From contig FUZG01000006.1 of NCBI GenBank assembly GCA_900168235.1, forward strand, positions 162,441 through 226,440: a DNA stretch of 64,000 nt. The letters run 5' to 3'. How positions within the stretch are numbered: position 1 is the first letter of the stretch; each line of letters begins with the position of its first letter. The position numbers and the translations under genes are program-made. The DNA is from Lachnospiraceae bacterium. GTDB lineage: Bacteria > Bacillota > Clostridia > Lachnospirales > Lachnospiraceae. Below are positions 44,138 to 53,153 of this stretch, piece after piece. The notes beneath the pieces are model-generated. The model saw nothing but the letters and a program-made list of their open reading frames with translations. It made no database searches and had not been told where the DNA came from.

Positions 44138-45151
44138 ATGAAACTTGGAATAATTGGAACAGGTAAAATCGTTGCCGATGCATTATACGCGATCAAACCG
44201 GTGTCTGAAATAGAATTAAGAGCGATTTTCGCGCGTCCTCACAGCAGGGAAAAGGGAGAGGAGATTGCCGCGGAATACGAGATTCCTGCAGTATATACCG
44301 ACTATGATGAGCTGCTTAATGATGCCGACGTCGACACAGTCTACATCGGTCTCATAAACAGTGTTCACTACGAATATGCTAAAAAGGCACTTGAAAAAGG
44401 GATAAACGTAATAGTAGAGAAACCTTTTACCGGTACTTATGAAGAAGCCGAAGAACTGGTTTCTCTTGCCAGGGAAAAGGGGTGCTTTGCATTTGAGGCG
44501 ATAACTGTTCTTCATAATGATGTTATAGAAAAAATGAAGGCCGCCCTTCCTAAACTTGGTACTATACGGATGATGACAGCCAATTATTCTCAGTATTCAA
44601 GCCGTTACGACAGGTACCTTAACGGAGAGGTAGATCATTCGTTTGATCAGGCTTTTCTTGGCGGAGCGCTTCGGGATATAAATGTCTATAATATTCATTA
44701 TGCGGCAGCGCTTTTCGGACTTCCAAAGGATGCACGATATTACCCGAATAAAGGTTTCAACGGTATCGATACATCAGGAACACTTGTCATGGAATACGAT
44801 GGATTTAATGCTGTCTGCACCGGAGCCAAAGATTCCGACAGTCCGGGCTTTGTATGCATACAGGGCGAAAAAGGGTATATGAGGATTGACGGGAAACCAA
44901 ATGTAGCTCCAAACCTTACGATAGTACATGTTGATGAAGAGAATCATGAACTCGTAAAAGATGCAGCCGGAGCTATGGTCCGCGCGACTAAAACAGAAGA
45001 TTTTATACCGCCGCAGGTTCATCATCGTATGACAAAGGAGTTCAAGGATTTTGCGGAAATGATCGACAATAAAGATACATCCAAAGCTGATCTGTATATG
45101 AAAGAAACACTGGATGTAATGGACATCATCACCAGAAAGATCAGCATCTGA
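44138..45151 (+). CDS. Gfo/Idh/MocA family oxidoreductase
   Basis: An NAD(P)-dependent sugar or inositol dehydrogenase-like enzyme of 337 residues. Rossmann motif GIIGTGKIVADAL at the start, then DVDTVYIGLINSVHYEYAKKAL and the family lysine motif VEKPFTG near residue 95. The C-terminal beta domain is normal. AAGGAGAG lies before the ATG. The substrate is unknown; no sugar genes are adjacent. Confidence 0.88.
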   Translation: MKLGIIGTGKIVADALYAIKPVSEIELRAIFARPHSREKGEEIAAEYEIPAVYTDYDELLNDADVDTVYIGLINSVHYEYAKKALEKGINVIVEKPFTGTYEEAEELVSLAREKGCFAFEAITVLHNDVIEKMKAALPKLGTIRMMTANYSQYSSRYDRYLNGEVDHSFDQAFLGGALRDINVYNIHYAAALFGLPKDARYYPNKGFNGIDTSGTLVMEYDGFNAVCTGAKDSDSPGFVCIQGEKGYMRIDGKPNVAPNLTIVHVDEENHELVKDAAGAMVRATKTEDFIPPQVHHRMTKEFKDFAEMIDNKDTSKADLYMKETLDVMDIITRKISI

Positions 45152-45195
45152 TATGTCATTATTAATATAAAAATCACAAACCGGTATATGAGATT

Positions 45196-45227
45196 AAGAC
45201 ATCATTCCATCCCAGGGATGATGTCTT
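45196..45227 (+). terminator. Rho-independent terminator
   Basis: AAGACATCAT and ATGATGTCTT form a 10-bp stem, followed by ATTTACTT. It ends the oxidoreductase transcript. Confidence 0.7.
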
Positions 45228-45309
45228 ATTTACTTCATGCATTAAATAATATCTGAAATATCACGATACAATATATGAATACATGGAAAATCCGGAGGGG
45301 TTGAAAGAG

Positions 45310-47343
45310 ATGTATTATGCAAGTTTTGGAATTTTGGCAGTAATACTTCATTTAATAATTAATAATAGAATACTTAACGGTAAAAAGAAGTGGCATTTAC
45401 AAGGTGCGTATTTTCGATATGGTCAGTTTCTTAGTGCTATTCTCGTTTTTTATATAGCAGATCTGTTGTGGGGATTCATTTTTGATTCAAAAATAAGAAT
45501 TTTGGCTTACATAGATACATCCCTGTTTTTTGCTGCTATGGCTGTTTCTGTTCTTTTATGGACCAGATTTGTCGTGGCTTATGTAGATGCGCATGGAGTC
45601 TGCGCTAATATCTTTAGCGCAGCAGGTTGGTTAATCTTTGGATTTATTCTGATTCATCTTGTTGTAAATATCTTCAATCCTATAATCTTTTATTTTTCGG
45701 AGGATATGTCATATCACCCGGGAATTGCCAGATATTTGATATTAGCGGCGCAGGTCCTTCTTTTTATTTCGACATCAGTTTATTCATACTATGTCTCGAA
45801 AAAAAGATCAGGCGTACAGAAAAGACATTATCTGACTATCTGTCTGTCAGGTGTCGTAATGGCAGTGTTAATAATTCTCCAGTCTTTCGATCCTTTTGCA
45901 CCGTTTTACACAATAGGATGCCTATTGGCTAATTGTCTGGTCCATGTATTTATTGAGGAGGACGAGAAAAATGAGATTGACAGAATAGCGAGGGAATCTA
46001 GTAAAGAAAAAGAGAGATACAGTCAGATAGCAACCAGTCTCGCAAGAGATTACGATGCAATTTACTATATCGAAATTGAAAGCGGTAAATATTTTGAACT
46101 GTCTGTTAGTGATATGTATGAGTCTATGAAGGTTCCGAAAATCGGTTGTGATTTTTATGAAGAGACACGCGAGAACGCACGAAGATATGCGCATCCGGAT
46201 GACAGGGCCTTTGCTGAAAGTTTTTATTACAAAGAAGTGATGCTGAAAAAACTGGAGGGACAGAAGTCGTACTCCTATCGATACAGGATCATGGTCGGAG
46301 GACACCCTCGATATTTTCAATTTGTTGTGCTGCTGTCTAGTGACGCCAAACATTTTATACTGTGTGATAAGGATATAAGCGACACGATAACAGCAGAAAC
46401 CGCACTTCTTGAGAAACAAAAGGCTCAGATAACATTTTCGCATATAGCGGAAAGTCTTGCCGCAAACTATGATATGTTGTTCTATGTCGACCTCGAGAAC
46501 AACAGTTATGCAGGTTATTCTTCCAATAATTCTTTGGGAAAATTGCATGTGGAACAGACCGGTGAGGATTTTTTTGATGATATCATGAAAAACATGAGCC
46601 GTTTCATTAATCCTCAAGAACGCGAAAAGATGACTATAACTTTTGACAAGGACTATTTTTTAACTGCTCTTGAAGACAGAAAACAGGTGAATCTGGAATA
46701 TAGCTTTTTGATCAATGAAAAGATACATTATACCAGGATGTCAGTGAGAAAAATAAGTGACGGCTTGCATCTGATCATATGTGTTGAAAATATTGATGAT
46801 GAGATCAAAAAAGAGAATGAGATAGCCAGAGCACTGCAATCTGAAAAAAATATTGCCAGACGCGACGAATTGACGGGAGTAAAAAACAAGCTGGCATTTG
46901 ATGAATTTGAAAAATCTATTCAGGATAGCCTCGATAAATGTGAGGATCCGTTGTCCTTTGCGCTTGTAGTATGTGACCTAAATGACTTGAAAAAGATCAA
47001 TGATACACAGGGACATAAGGCAGGGGATGAGTATATCAAAACATCTGCAAAGCTCTTGTGCAACGTCTTTGATCACAGTCCTGTATTCCGTATAGGCGGA
47101 GATGAATTTGCTATTTTCCTAAGCGGAGAGGACTACTCATCGAGGCATCAGCTTGTAGAGGAAATACAAAATAGATCGATTGCAAATATTGCCAGACACG
47201 AAGGCCCTGTCATTGCGATAGGTATGGCAGAATATATGCCGGAAACCGACCACAATGTAACAGAAATCTTTGAGCGCGCAGATCGATTGATGTATAAGGT
47301 GAAGAAAGAGTTGAAGAGTCGTAAATATGAAAACAAGAACTGA
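45310..47343 (+). CDS. Membrane diguanylate cyclase (GGDEF) with two sensor domains
   Basis: A 677-residue protein. The N-terminus has about seven membrane spans (residues 1-215). Two similar cytoplasmic segments of about 120 residues follow, each starting with the same pattern (SQIATSLARDYDAIYYIEIESG and SHIAESLAANYDMLFYVDLENN), probably PAS-like sensors. The GGDEF domain ends the protein, with an intact active site FRIGGDEFAIFL near 596 and RRDELTGVKNK at its start. ATG 45310 lies 9 bases after GGAGGGG; ATG 45283 is before that site. It likely synthesises c-di-GMP. Confidence 0.85.
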   Translation: MYYASFGILAVILHLIINNRILNGKKKWHLQGAYFRYGQFLSAILVFYIADLLWGFIFDSKIRILAYIDTSLFFAAMAVSVLLWTRFVVAYVDAHGVCANIFSAAGWLIFGFILIHLVVNIFNPIIFYFSEDMSYHPGIARYLILAAQVLLFISTSVYSYYVSKKRSGVQKRHYLTICLSGVVMAVLIILQSFDPFAPFYTIGCLLANCLVHVFIEEDEKNEIDRIARESSKEKERYSQIATSLARDYDAIYYIEIESGKYFELSVSDMYESMKVPKIGCDFYEETRENARRYAHPDDRAFAESFYYKEVMLKKLEGQKSYSYRYRIMVGGHPRYFQFVVLLSSDAKHFILCDKDISDTITAETALLEKQKAQITFSHIAESLAANYDMLFYVDLENNSYAGYSSNNSLGKLHVEQTGEDFFDDIMKNMSRFINPQEREKMTITFDKDYFLTALEDRKQVNLEYSFLINEKIHYTRMSVRKISDGLHLIICVENIDDEIKKENEIARALQSEKNIARRDELTGVKNKLAFDEFEKSIQDSLDKCEDPLSFALVVCDLNDLKKINDTQGHKAGDEYIKTSAKLLCNVFDHSPVFRIGGDEFAIFLSGEDYSSRHQLVEEIQNRSIANIARHEGPVIAIGMAEYMPETDHNVTEIFERADRLMYKVKKELKSRKYENKN

Positions 47344-47654
47344 AGCACTGGAATACGATCATTCTTGATGGCAGTATTCCGAATGAAGACATTAAGCTTA
47401 TGGTTGTGTGGCTACTTATGTGCAGGTCGCAGGAACCTCACGCTTATAAGAAATATTGTGAGAATACTACTGTTAATGCTGCTATAATGCATTATGTGAC
47501 AATGGCAGAGCGCAATGATATAAAGGTGACGGTATCTGCTAATATTCCATATAATACAGGAGCTGATGAGATGCAGCTTGCCATAGCCATCAGCAATCTT
47601 TTGGAAAATGCAATCCATGCATGTGAGAAGGTTCAGGAGGCAGCAAACAGATGA
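47331..47654 (+). pseudogene. GHKL (AgrC-like) sensor kinase remnant
   Basis: The frame reads ELKHWNTIILDGSIPNED, then from 47450 KKYCENTTVNAAIMHYVTMA and ADEMQLAIAISNLLENAIHA. The last piece contains the N box (NLLENAIHAC) of GHKL histidine kinases. The membrane domain, most of the dimerisation region and the G boxes after the N box are absent. The stop overlaps the traX start. Confidence 0.65.
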
Positions 47655-48397
47655 CTTTGAAAAAGCTTTTCAACTCAAATTATTTAAAGCTGATAGCTAT
47701 TATTGCCATGACGATAGATCATGGAACGGATCTTTTATATCCCGGGTTTCCGGCTGAGCCGGTGCCAATAGTACTTCACTTTATCGGGCGCCTGACGGCA
47801 CCTATCATGTGGTTTTTTGTTTGTGAAGGATATCATTATACAAAAGACGCAAAGAAGTATATGCTCCGTCTTGGCATATTTGCGATCATTTCTCATTTCG
47901 CGTACTGTTTTGGATTTGGCATAAGCCTCAATCCTTTTAAGGGTAGTATTTTTAACAGAACCAGTGTCATGTATCCGCTTTTTATAGCTGTAGCGACACT
48001 TTATCTGGAAGAACACATGACTACATGGAAAGCATGGCAGAAAAGAATCGTACAGATACCATTGGTTCTAAGTGCTTTCCCGGCGGACTGGAGCTGTATT
48101 GCGGTACTCGCAATACATGGTATGTACAGTGAAAGAGGAAATCTCGAAAAACAGATGGTCAAGATGATCCAGTGGGTTCTGTTGTATGGTGTTGTATCGT
48201 TTTTCTTTGTAAGCAAAGTATATGCATTAGAGCTCGTCGGTGTGCTCATGGTTTACCCACTCTTGAAGCTCTATAACGGAGAACGCGGAAAGGCTAAATG
48301 GATGAAGTGGTTTTTCTATCTCTACTATCCGGTGCACATAATCATAATCGGGATCATCCGAATAGTTGTATATGGAAATGTAAATATCTGCTTGTAA
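47651..48397 (+). CDS. TraX family membrane protein
   Basis: A 248-residue integral membrane protein of the TraX family, named for a pilin N-acetylase of F plasmids but common in Firmicutes chromosomes. Typical start NSNYLKLIAIIAMTIDHGTDLL, then HFIGRLTAPIMWFFVCEGYHYTKDAKKY and a C-terminal FFYLYYPVHIIIIGII. The conserved D-H and R-x-x-x-P residues suggest acyltransferase activity. ATG 47651 overlaps the stop of the kinase remnant and uses AGGAGG at 47636. Confidence 0.85.
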   Translation: MTLKKLFNSNYLKLIAIIAMTIDHGTDLLYPGFPAEPVPIVLHFIGRLTAPIMWFFVCEGYHYTKDAKKYMLRLGIFAIISHFAYCFGFGISLNPFKGSIFNRTSVMYPLFIAVATLYLEEHMTTWKAWQKRIVQIPLVLSAFPADWSCIAVLAIHGMYSERGNLEKQMVKMIQWVLLYGVVSFFFVSKVYALELVGVLMVYPLLKLYNGERGKAKWMKWFFYLYYPVHIIIIGIIRIVVYGNVNICL

Positions 48398-48458
48398 AGG
48401 CAGCAGATCATGACATTCAAACTAAAATAGGAAAAATTTTTGTAACGAGGGGGATTTT

Positions 48459-49208
48459 ATGCTTATCCTTGCGATAATACCGAGTTTGGTATTGATATTT
48501 GCCGTATGGAAATTTGATACGGTAGAAAAAGAACCGATAGGGCTTTTAGCAAAGCTTTTTTTCGGTGGCGCACTCACGATCCTAAGCGCACAGCTTGTAG
48601 GTTTTCTGGGTGAGAAGCTCTTGCGTATGTTAAATAATGACACAGATTCGCTTGTGTACTTTTTTATTTTTGCTTTTTTCCTTGTAGGACTGGTAGAGGA
48701 AGCGGGCAAGTTTCTGGTGCTTAGACTTCTCACATGGAAAAATAATGAGTTTAACTATACCTTTGACGGCATTGTATATGCCGCAATGGTGTCGCTCGGT
48801 TTTGCGACTATCGAAAATATTGCCTATGTGATAGTAAACGGCAGCGGCGCCAGTCTGGTACGGGTCCTCCTGCAGGCCCCGGCGCATCTCATCTATGCGA
48901 TATTTATGGGATATTTCTATGGACTTGCCAGACTAAATAAAGGACTTGGAGATCAGAAAAAAGTCATGATGCATACAGCGGAGGCTGTGATGGTCCCGGC
49001 TGTGATGCATGGGCTGTATGTTTTTTGCCTTGGAACAAAAAAGAGCATCTTCCTTATACTGTTTGCGATATATGAGATCGTGATAACAGCATTTGCGGTA
49101 TGGCAGTTTTTGAAACTGTCAAAGAACGATATGCTGATCCCGGGAATGGAATTTACGATCGATTGGGATGATGACGAGCAGGAGGGGACGGATGAAAGTA
49201 AAATGTGA
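48459..49208 (+). CDS. prsW: PrsW family intramembrane glutamic protease
   Basis: A 249-residue membrane protease. Active-site motifs: GLVEEAGKFLVLR near residue 77, FDGIVYAAMVSLGFATIENIAYV near 105, APAHLIYAIFMGYFYG near 140 and VMHGLYVF near 186. PrsW cleaves anti-sigma factors in B. subtilis. It overlaps the following zinc-ribbon membrane protein gene by 17 bases, so that protein is a candidate partner or substrate. The start ATG 48459 follows AACGAGGGGG. Confidence 0.88.
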   Translation: MLILAIIPSLVLIFAVWKFDTVEKEPIGLLAKLFFGGALTILSAQLVGFLGEKLLRMLNNDTDSLVYFFIFAFFLVGLVEEAGKFLVLRLLTWKNNEFNYTFDGIVYAAMVSLGFATIENIAYVIVNGSGASLVRVLLQAPAHLIYAIFMGYFYGLARLNKGLGDQKKVMMHTAEAVMVPAVMHGLYVFCLGTKKSIFLILFAIYEIVITAFAVWQFLKLSKNDMLIPGMEFTIDWDDDEQEGTDESKM

Positions 49209-50070
49209 ATACTGCGATCAGCAGATTGACGAGAGTCAAAAGTACTGCCCAAACTGCGGAGCACCCATGCCAACGGCGAATCGAGTGGCGGGAGGCCAGC
49301 CGAAAACGATCGAGGAGCTGAAGCAGTGGTATATCGATCATAAACTTCCGCCGGAAAGGATCACAAGATTCTTTATCGGTAAGGACATAAAAGAGCCGAA
49401 GGCATTTGGAATCTACAAAAACAGCGCGGGTGACTTTGTCGTATATAAAAATAAGAGTAACGGTGAAAGAGCGATCCGTTATCAAGGATCAGATGAAGGT
49501 TATGCCGTAAATGAGCTGTATCAGAGGCTCAGGAGCGAAATTGCCGATCAGAAGGCAAATGGCAGAGGCGGCAGAAACAACAATACGAATAATAACAAGG
49601 GTAAAAAGAAAGGCACCACCATCGGGGATATACTTTTAACGATAGTTCTTTTGCCTTTTGTATGTCCGATTTTTGCAACGATATATATTGCCATTGCGGT
49701 ATTTATAATAAGTCTTTTTGATCATTCTCCGGCAAAAGGATATTATAAATACAACGGAAAAGATTATTACTACCAGGGTTCATCGTGGTATTCATACGAT
49801 CCGGTTCTGGACGACTGGTCATATGCTTCAAACAGGGATGAACTAAACGAAATAATTAATAGTGATACCGATAATGATTATCGCATAGACTACAATGAAG
49901 GAAAGCGTTTTGAAGATACGAACTGGTACGACAGTGGTACTTCGGATGATGATTCCGACTGGGATTCGGACAGCTTTTGGGACGATTCAGACAGCTCATG
50001 GGGAGATTCCACGTGGGACAGCGGTAGCTCGTGGGATTCGGGAGGCTCTGACTGGGATTCTGACTGGTAA
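49192..50070 (+). CDS. Zinc-ribbon membrane protein with D/S/W-rich tail
   Basis: A 292-residue protein. An N-terminal double-CxxC zinc ribbon (CEYCDQQIDE ... CPNCGAP) is followed by a soluble domain (TIEELKQWYIDHKLPPERITR), a low-complexity Asn/Gly/Lys linker, one long membrane span (LLTIVLLPFVCPIFATIYIA), a YKYNGKDYYYQGSSWYSYD domain and a tail of about 60 residues rich in Asp, Ser and Trp. ATG 49192 has AGGAGGGG upstream, inside prsW. The ribbon domain suggests regulatory or assembly function. Unknown. Confidence 0.75.
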   Translation: MKVKCEYCDQQIDESQKYCPNCGAPMPTANRVAGGQPKTIEELKQWYIDHKLPPERITRFFIGKDIKEPKAFGIYKNSAGDFVVYKNKSNGERAIRYQGSDEGYAVNELYQRLRSEIADQKANGRGGRNNNTNNNKGKKKGTTIGDILLTIVLLPFVCPIFATIYIAIAVFIISLFDHSPAKGYYKYNGKDYYYQGSSWYSYDPVLDDWSYASNRDELNEIINSDTDNDYRIDYNEGKRFEDTNWYDSGTSDDDSDWDSDSFWDDSDSSWGDSTWDSGSSWDSGGSDWDSDW

Positions 50071-50106
50071 AAAAGGCATTAACAACGATAGTAAGGATGA
50101 AAGTAA

Positions 50107-50988
50107 ATGTTGACTAACAAATCAAAAGGAATAATCTGTATCTTGCTGGCTGCGCTGGGATTTTCACTTATGACATTTTTTGTGAGACTGTCGGGTGATA
50201 TCCCCGTTATGGAGAAAGCATTTTTCAGAAATGCAGTTGCAGCACTTGTGTCCGTTTTTTTGATCATTAAGTCCGGTGAAGGATTCAAGATAAAAAAAGG
50301 CTGCGGAACAGGGATTTTCTTCCGCTGTCTGTTCGGTACAAGCGGACTTATCGCAAATTTCTACGCGATCGACAAGCTGAATATCGCTGATGCAAATATG
50401 CTGAATAAACTGTCGCCTTTCTTTGCGATACTGATATCAATACCTCTCTTAAAGGAGAAGCCGAAGAAACTTGACATAGCAGCAGTTATAATCGCGTTTA
50501 TCGGAGCAATGCTGATAGTTAGACCCTCCGGCAGCAACATGCAGCTTTTCCCTGCTCTCATAGGTCTATATGGTGGGTTTGGAGCAGGAACAGCGTACGT
50601 ATTTGTGAGAAAACTTGGGAAAAAAGGAGAGAGGACACCGATCATCGTATTCTGTTTCTCAATGTTTTCCACACTCATTGCAGTTCCTTTTATTGCGATG
50701 AATTTCGTTCCGTTAAGTCCACGCCAGCTCTTGTATCTGATACTGGCGGGGGTGGCAGCGACCCTCGGTCAGTTTGGTATCACTTCGGCGTATAAATTTG
50801 CACCTGCTAAGGAAATATCAGTATTTGACTATACTCAGGTTATCTTCGCGGCACTTCTCGGCATACTGTTCCTCGGTGAGATACCGACGATACTTTCTGT
50901 TGCAGGATACGTGATCATAATCGGTGTCGCAGCACTTAGATGGATGTACAACTTAAAAACAGACGATAGTGTAACTGCGCAGGCATGA
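50107..50988 (+). CDS. EamA/DMT family transporter
   Basis: A 293-residue permease with ten membrane spans in two EamA repeats: the first opens GIICILLAALGFSLMTFFVRLSG, and the end of the first repeat reads PFFAILISIPLLKEKPKKLD; the second repeat ends LGILFLGEIPTILSVAGYVIII. Likely exports or exchanges a small metabolite. TAAGGATGAAAGT is a weak ribosome binding site. Terminated at 51004-51036. Confidence 0.87.
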   Translation: MLTNKSKGIICILLAALGFSLMTFFVRLSGDIPVMEKAFFRNAVAALVSVFLIIKSGEGFKIKKGCGTGIFFRCLFGTSGLIANFYAIDKLNIADANMLNKLSPFFAILISIPLLKEKPKKLDIAAVIIAFIGAMLIVRPSGSNMQLFPALIGLYGGFGAGTAYVFVRKLGKKGERTPIIVFCFSMFSTLIAVPFIAMNFVPLSPRQLLYLILAGVAATLGQFGITSAYKFAPAKEISVFDYTQVIFAALLGILFLGEIPTILSVAGYVIIIGVAALRWMYNLKTDDSVTAQA

Positions 50989-51003
50989 ACATTTATCGAA
51001 TTC

Positions 51004-51036
51004 AAAAAGGACAAGTCGTAAAGGCTTGTCCTTTTT
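51004..51036 (+). terminator. Rho-independent terminator
   Basis: AAAAAGGACAAG and CTTGTCCTTTTT, 12 bp, loop of 9 bases, T tail. Bidirectional form. Confidence 0.85.
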
Positions 51037-51101
51037 GTGTTGTTGAGGTGCTATCAGTTTTGCTTATAACTCACAATCAGATATGCGTATAGCCTGAGAT
51101 A

Positions 51102-51146
51102 TTGAATAACAGATGACAGATGTTATAATACCTACTAACCCTAGTA
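51102..51146 (+). promoter_or_regulatory. Promoter and operator of the sulfate assimilation operon
   Basis: TTGAAT at 51102-51107 and TATAAT at 51124-51129 (16-base spacing) form a promoter. Just after the -10 box, TACTA-accc-TAGTA (51133-51146) is an inverted repeat at the start point, positioned to block transcription. It resembles Rrf2/CymR-type cysteine regulator sites in general form. Confidence 0.6.
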
Positions 51147-51218
51147 AACGGATAGGGAAAGCGCGCTGAGAACCCGGAGACTATTTTTCAACATTGGAAA
51201 AAAGAGGAGAGAATTACT

Positions 51219-52289
51219 ATGAAAAACAAACTGATATCACTTGTCCTGGCGATCACACTTGCGGCATCTCTTTCCGGATGCGGAAGTCAGAGCACTGAAA
51301 AGGTAAATGCAGCAGAGAGCACCATCGAGCTTACAAATGTATCCTACGATCCGACTCGTGAGCTGTACGCTGCTTACAACGAAGCTTTTAAGAAGCATTA
51401 CAAAGATGAGTTTGGTAAGGATATCGAGATAACCCAGTCGCACGGCGGTTCCGGAAAGCAGGCTCTGGAAGTTGCAAATGGTCTGGAAGCTGATGTAGTT
51501 ACACTGGCACTTGAGGGTGATGTTCAGGTTGTTGCAGATGCAGGTCTTATCGATAACGGTTTCACATCAGAGTTTGATCTCGACAGCTCACCGTACACAT
51601 CTACGATCGTATTTCTGGTACGTAAGGGAAATCCCAAGAAAATTTATGACTGGAGCGATCTGGTGAGAGATGATGTGGGAGTCATCACACCGAATCCGAA
51701 GACCTCCGGAGGTGCTATGTGGAACTACCTCGCAGCATGGTACTACTTTGAGGAGCAGGGTCAGAGCGAAGCAGAGATCCTCGAATCAATCAGAAAGCTT
51801 TACGGAAATGTAGTTGTTCTCGATTCCGGAGCAAGAGGCGCTACAACATCATTCGTTGAAAATAAGCAGGGCGATGTACTCCTCGCATGGGAGAATGAAG
51901 CATTTCTTTCACTGAAAGAGTACCCGGGTGAATATGAGATCGTGGTACCTTCCGTTTCAATCCTCTGCCAGCCTACAGTCGCTGTAGTAGATGAGGTTGC
52001 TAAAAAGCACGGCACAGAAGATGCAGCTAAGGAATATCTGAACTACCTGTATTCCGATGAAGCTCAGGAGATCGAGGCACAGAACTTCTACCGTCCGAGC
52101 AGCAAGGATGTTTACAGCAAGTACGTATTTAGCGCAGAAGGCAACACTATCACAGAAGTTCCGGCAGACGGAAAGTGGATCAACGACAATATCACGCTCA
52201 CAAATATCGAGCACTTTGGCGGATGGGCTAAGGCAAGAGCAGACCACTTCGCAGATGGAGCAAACTTCGATCAGATTTATGAGCAGTAA
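51219..52289 (+). CDS. sbp: Sulfate/thiosulfate-binding lipoprotein
   Basis: A 356-residue periplasmic-type binding protein of the sulfate family, anchored by the lipobox LSGCGSQ near residue 22. Motifs: ELTNVSYDPTRELYAAYNEAF, QSHGGSGKQALEVANGLEADVVTLAL, NPKTSGGAMWNYLAAW and SARGATTSF-like GARGATTSFVE, which form the sulfate pocket. First gene of the operon; the leader carries the promoter at 51102 and AGAGGAGAG before the ATG. Confidence 0.93.
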   Translation: MKNKLISLVLAITLAASLSGCGSQSTEKVNAAESTIELTNVSYDPTRELYAAYNEAFKKHYKDEFGKDIEITQSHGGSGKQALEVANGLEADVVTLALEGDVQVVADAGLIDNGFTSEFDLDSSPYTSTIVFLVRKGNPKKIYDWSDLVRDDVGVITPNPKTSGGAMWNYLAAWYYFEEQGQSEAEILESIRKLYGNVVVLDSGARGATTSFVENKQGDVLLAWENEAFLSLKEYPGEYEIVVPSVSILCQPTVAVVDEVAKKHGTEDAAKEYLNYLYSDEAQEIEAQNFYRPSSKDVYSKYVFSAEGNTITEVPADGKWINDNITLTNIEHFGGWAKARADHFADGANFDQIYEQ

Positions 52290-52304
52290 GGAAGGTAAAC
52301 ATAC

Positions 52305-53135
52305 ATGAAACGGAAAAATATAATACCGGGTTATGGGCTTACATTTGGGATAACGCTCACGATATTATCCCTCATAGTAGTGATTCCTCTTTGCTCACTG
52401 GTGGTATTTACGTCCAGACTTTCACTCCCGGAATTTTTATACACAGTATCAAGACCGAGAGTGCTTTCCGGATATTTCGTAAGTATCTCTACAGCGTTCA
52501 TTGCTTCGGCAGTGAACGCTGTGATGGGATTCATCCTGGCGTGGGTCCTGGTCCGGTATGATTTTCCGGGAAAAAGATTTCTGGATGGGATAATAGAGCT
52601 CCCGTTCGCACTTCCTACCGCAGTCGCGGGAATTTCACTGACACACCTCACAACTACAAATGGATGGGTAGGAAAGTTCTTTTATGATCTTTTTGGCATA
52701 AAGATCGCATATACGCGTCTCGGAATCACCATTGCACTTATCTTTATCGGAATCCCTTTCGTTGTCCGCTCGGTTCAGCCTGTTTTGGAAAAAATTGATA
52801 TCCAGTATGAGGAAGCGGCAATGATACTGGGAGCAGACAGCAGGATGATCTTTCGGAAGGTGATCTTCCCCGAAATACTTCCGTCTCTCATATCCGGGTT
52901 TACGCTGGCATTTGCACGATGCATCGGAGAATACGGAAGCGTCGTATTCATCGCAGGAAATACACCGTACGAGACAGAGATCGCACCGCTTCTTATCATG
53001 TCGGAGCTCCAGGAATTTGACTATACCGCAGCGACATCCATTGCGCTCGTCATGCTTGCCATCGCATTTGTGATCTTGTCTGTAAATGCAGTCCTGCAGA
53101 GCGTTGTTTCCCGCAGGATAAGCGGTCTTGCATAA
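52305..53135 (+). CDS. cysT: Sulfate ABC transporter permease CysT
   Basis: A 276-residue inner membrane permease with six spans. Family segments: LPFALPTAVAGISLT, the EAA loop ... EEAAMILGADSRMIFRKVIFPEILPSLISGF (ATPase contact), and ARCIGEYGSVVFIAGN. It lies 15 bases after the binding-protein gene and before cysW. Confidence 0.93.
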   Translation: MKRKNIIPGYGLTFGITLTILSLIVVIPLCSLVVFTSRLSLPEFLYTVSRPRVLSGYFVSISTAFIASAVNAVMGFILAWVLVRYDFPGKRFLDGIIELPFALPTAVAGISLTHLTTTNGWVGKFFYDLFGIKIAYTRLGITIALIFIGIPFVVRSVQPVLEKIDIQYEEAAMILGADSRMIFRKVIFPEILPSLISGFTLAFARCIGEYGSVVFIAGNTPYETEIAPLLIMSELQEFDYTAATSIALVMLAIAFVILSVNAVLQSVVSRRISGLA

Positions 53136-53153
53136 AGAGAGGTGGTGGATCTT

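Noticed and set aside
45922..46617. 231-codon frame on the minus strand inside the GGDEF gene
   Set aside because: Composition is that of an antisense shadow, it lies wholly within a well-supported gene and has no start signal.
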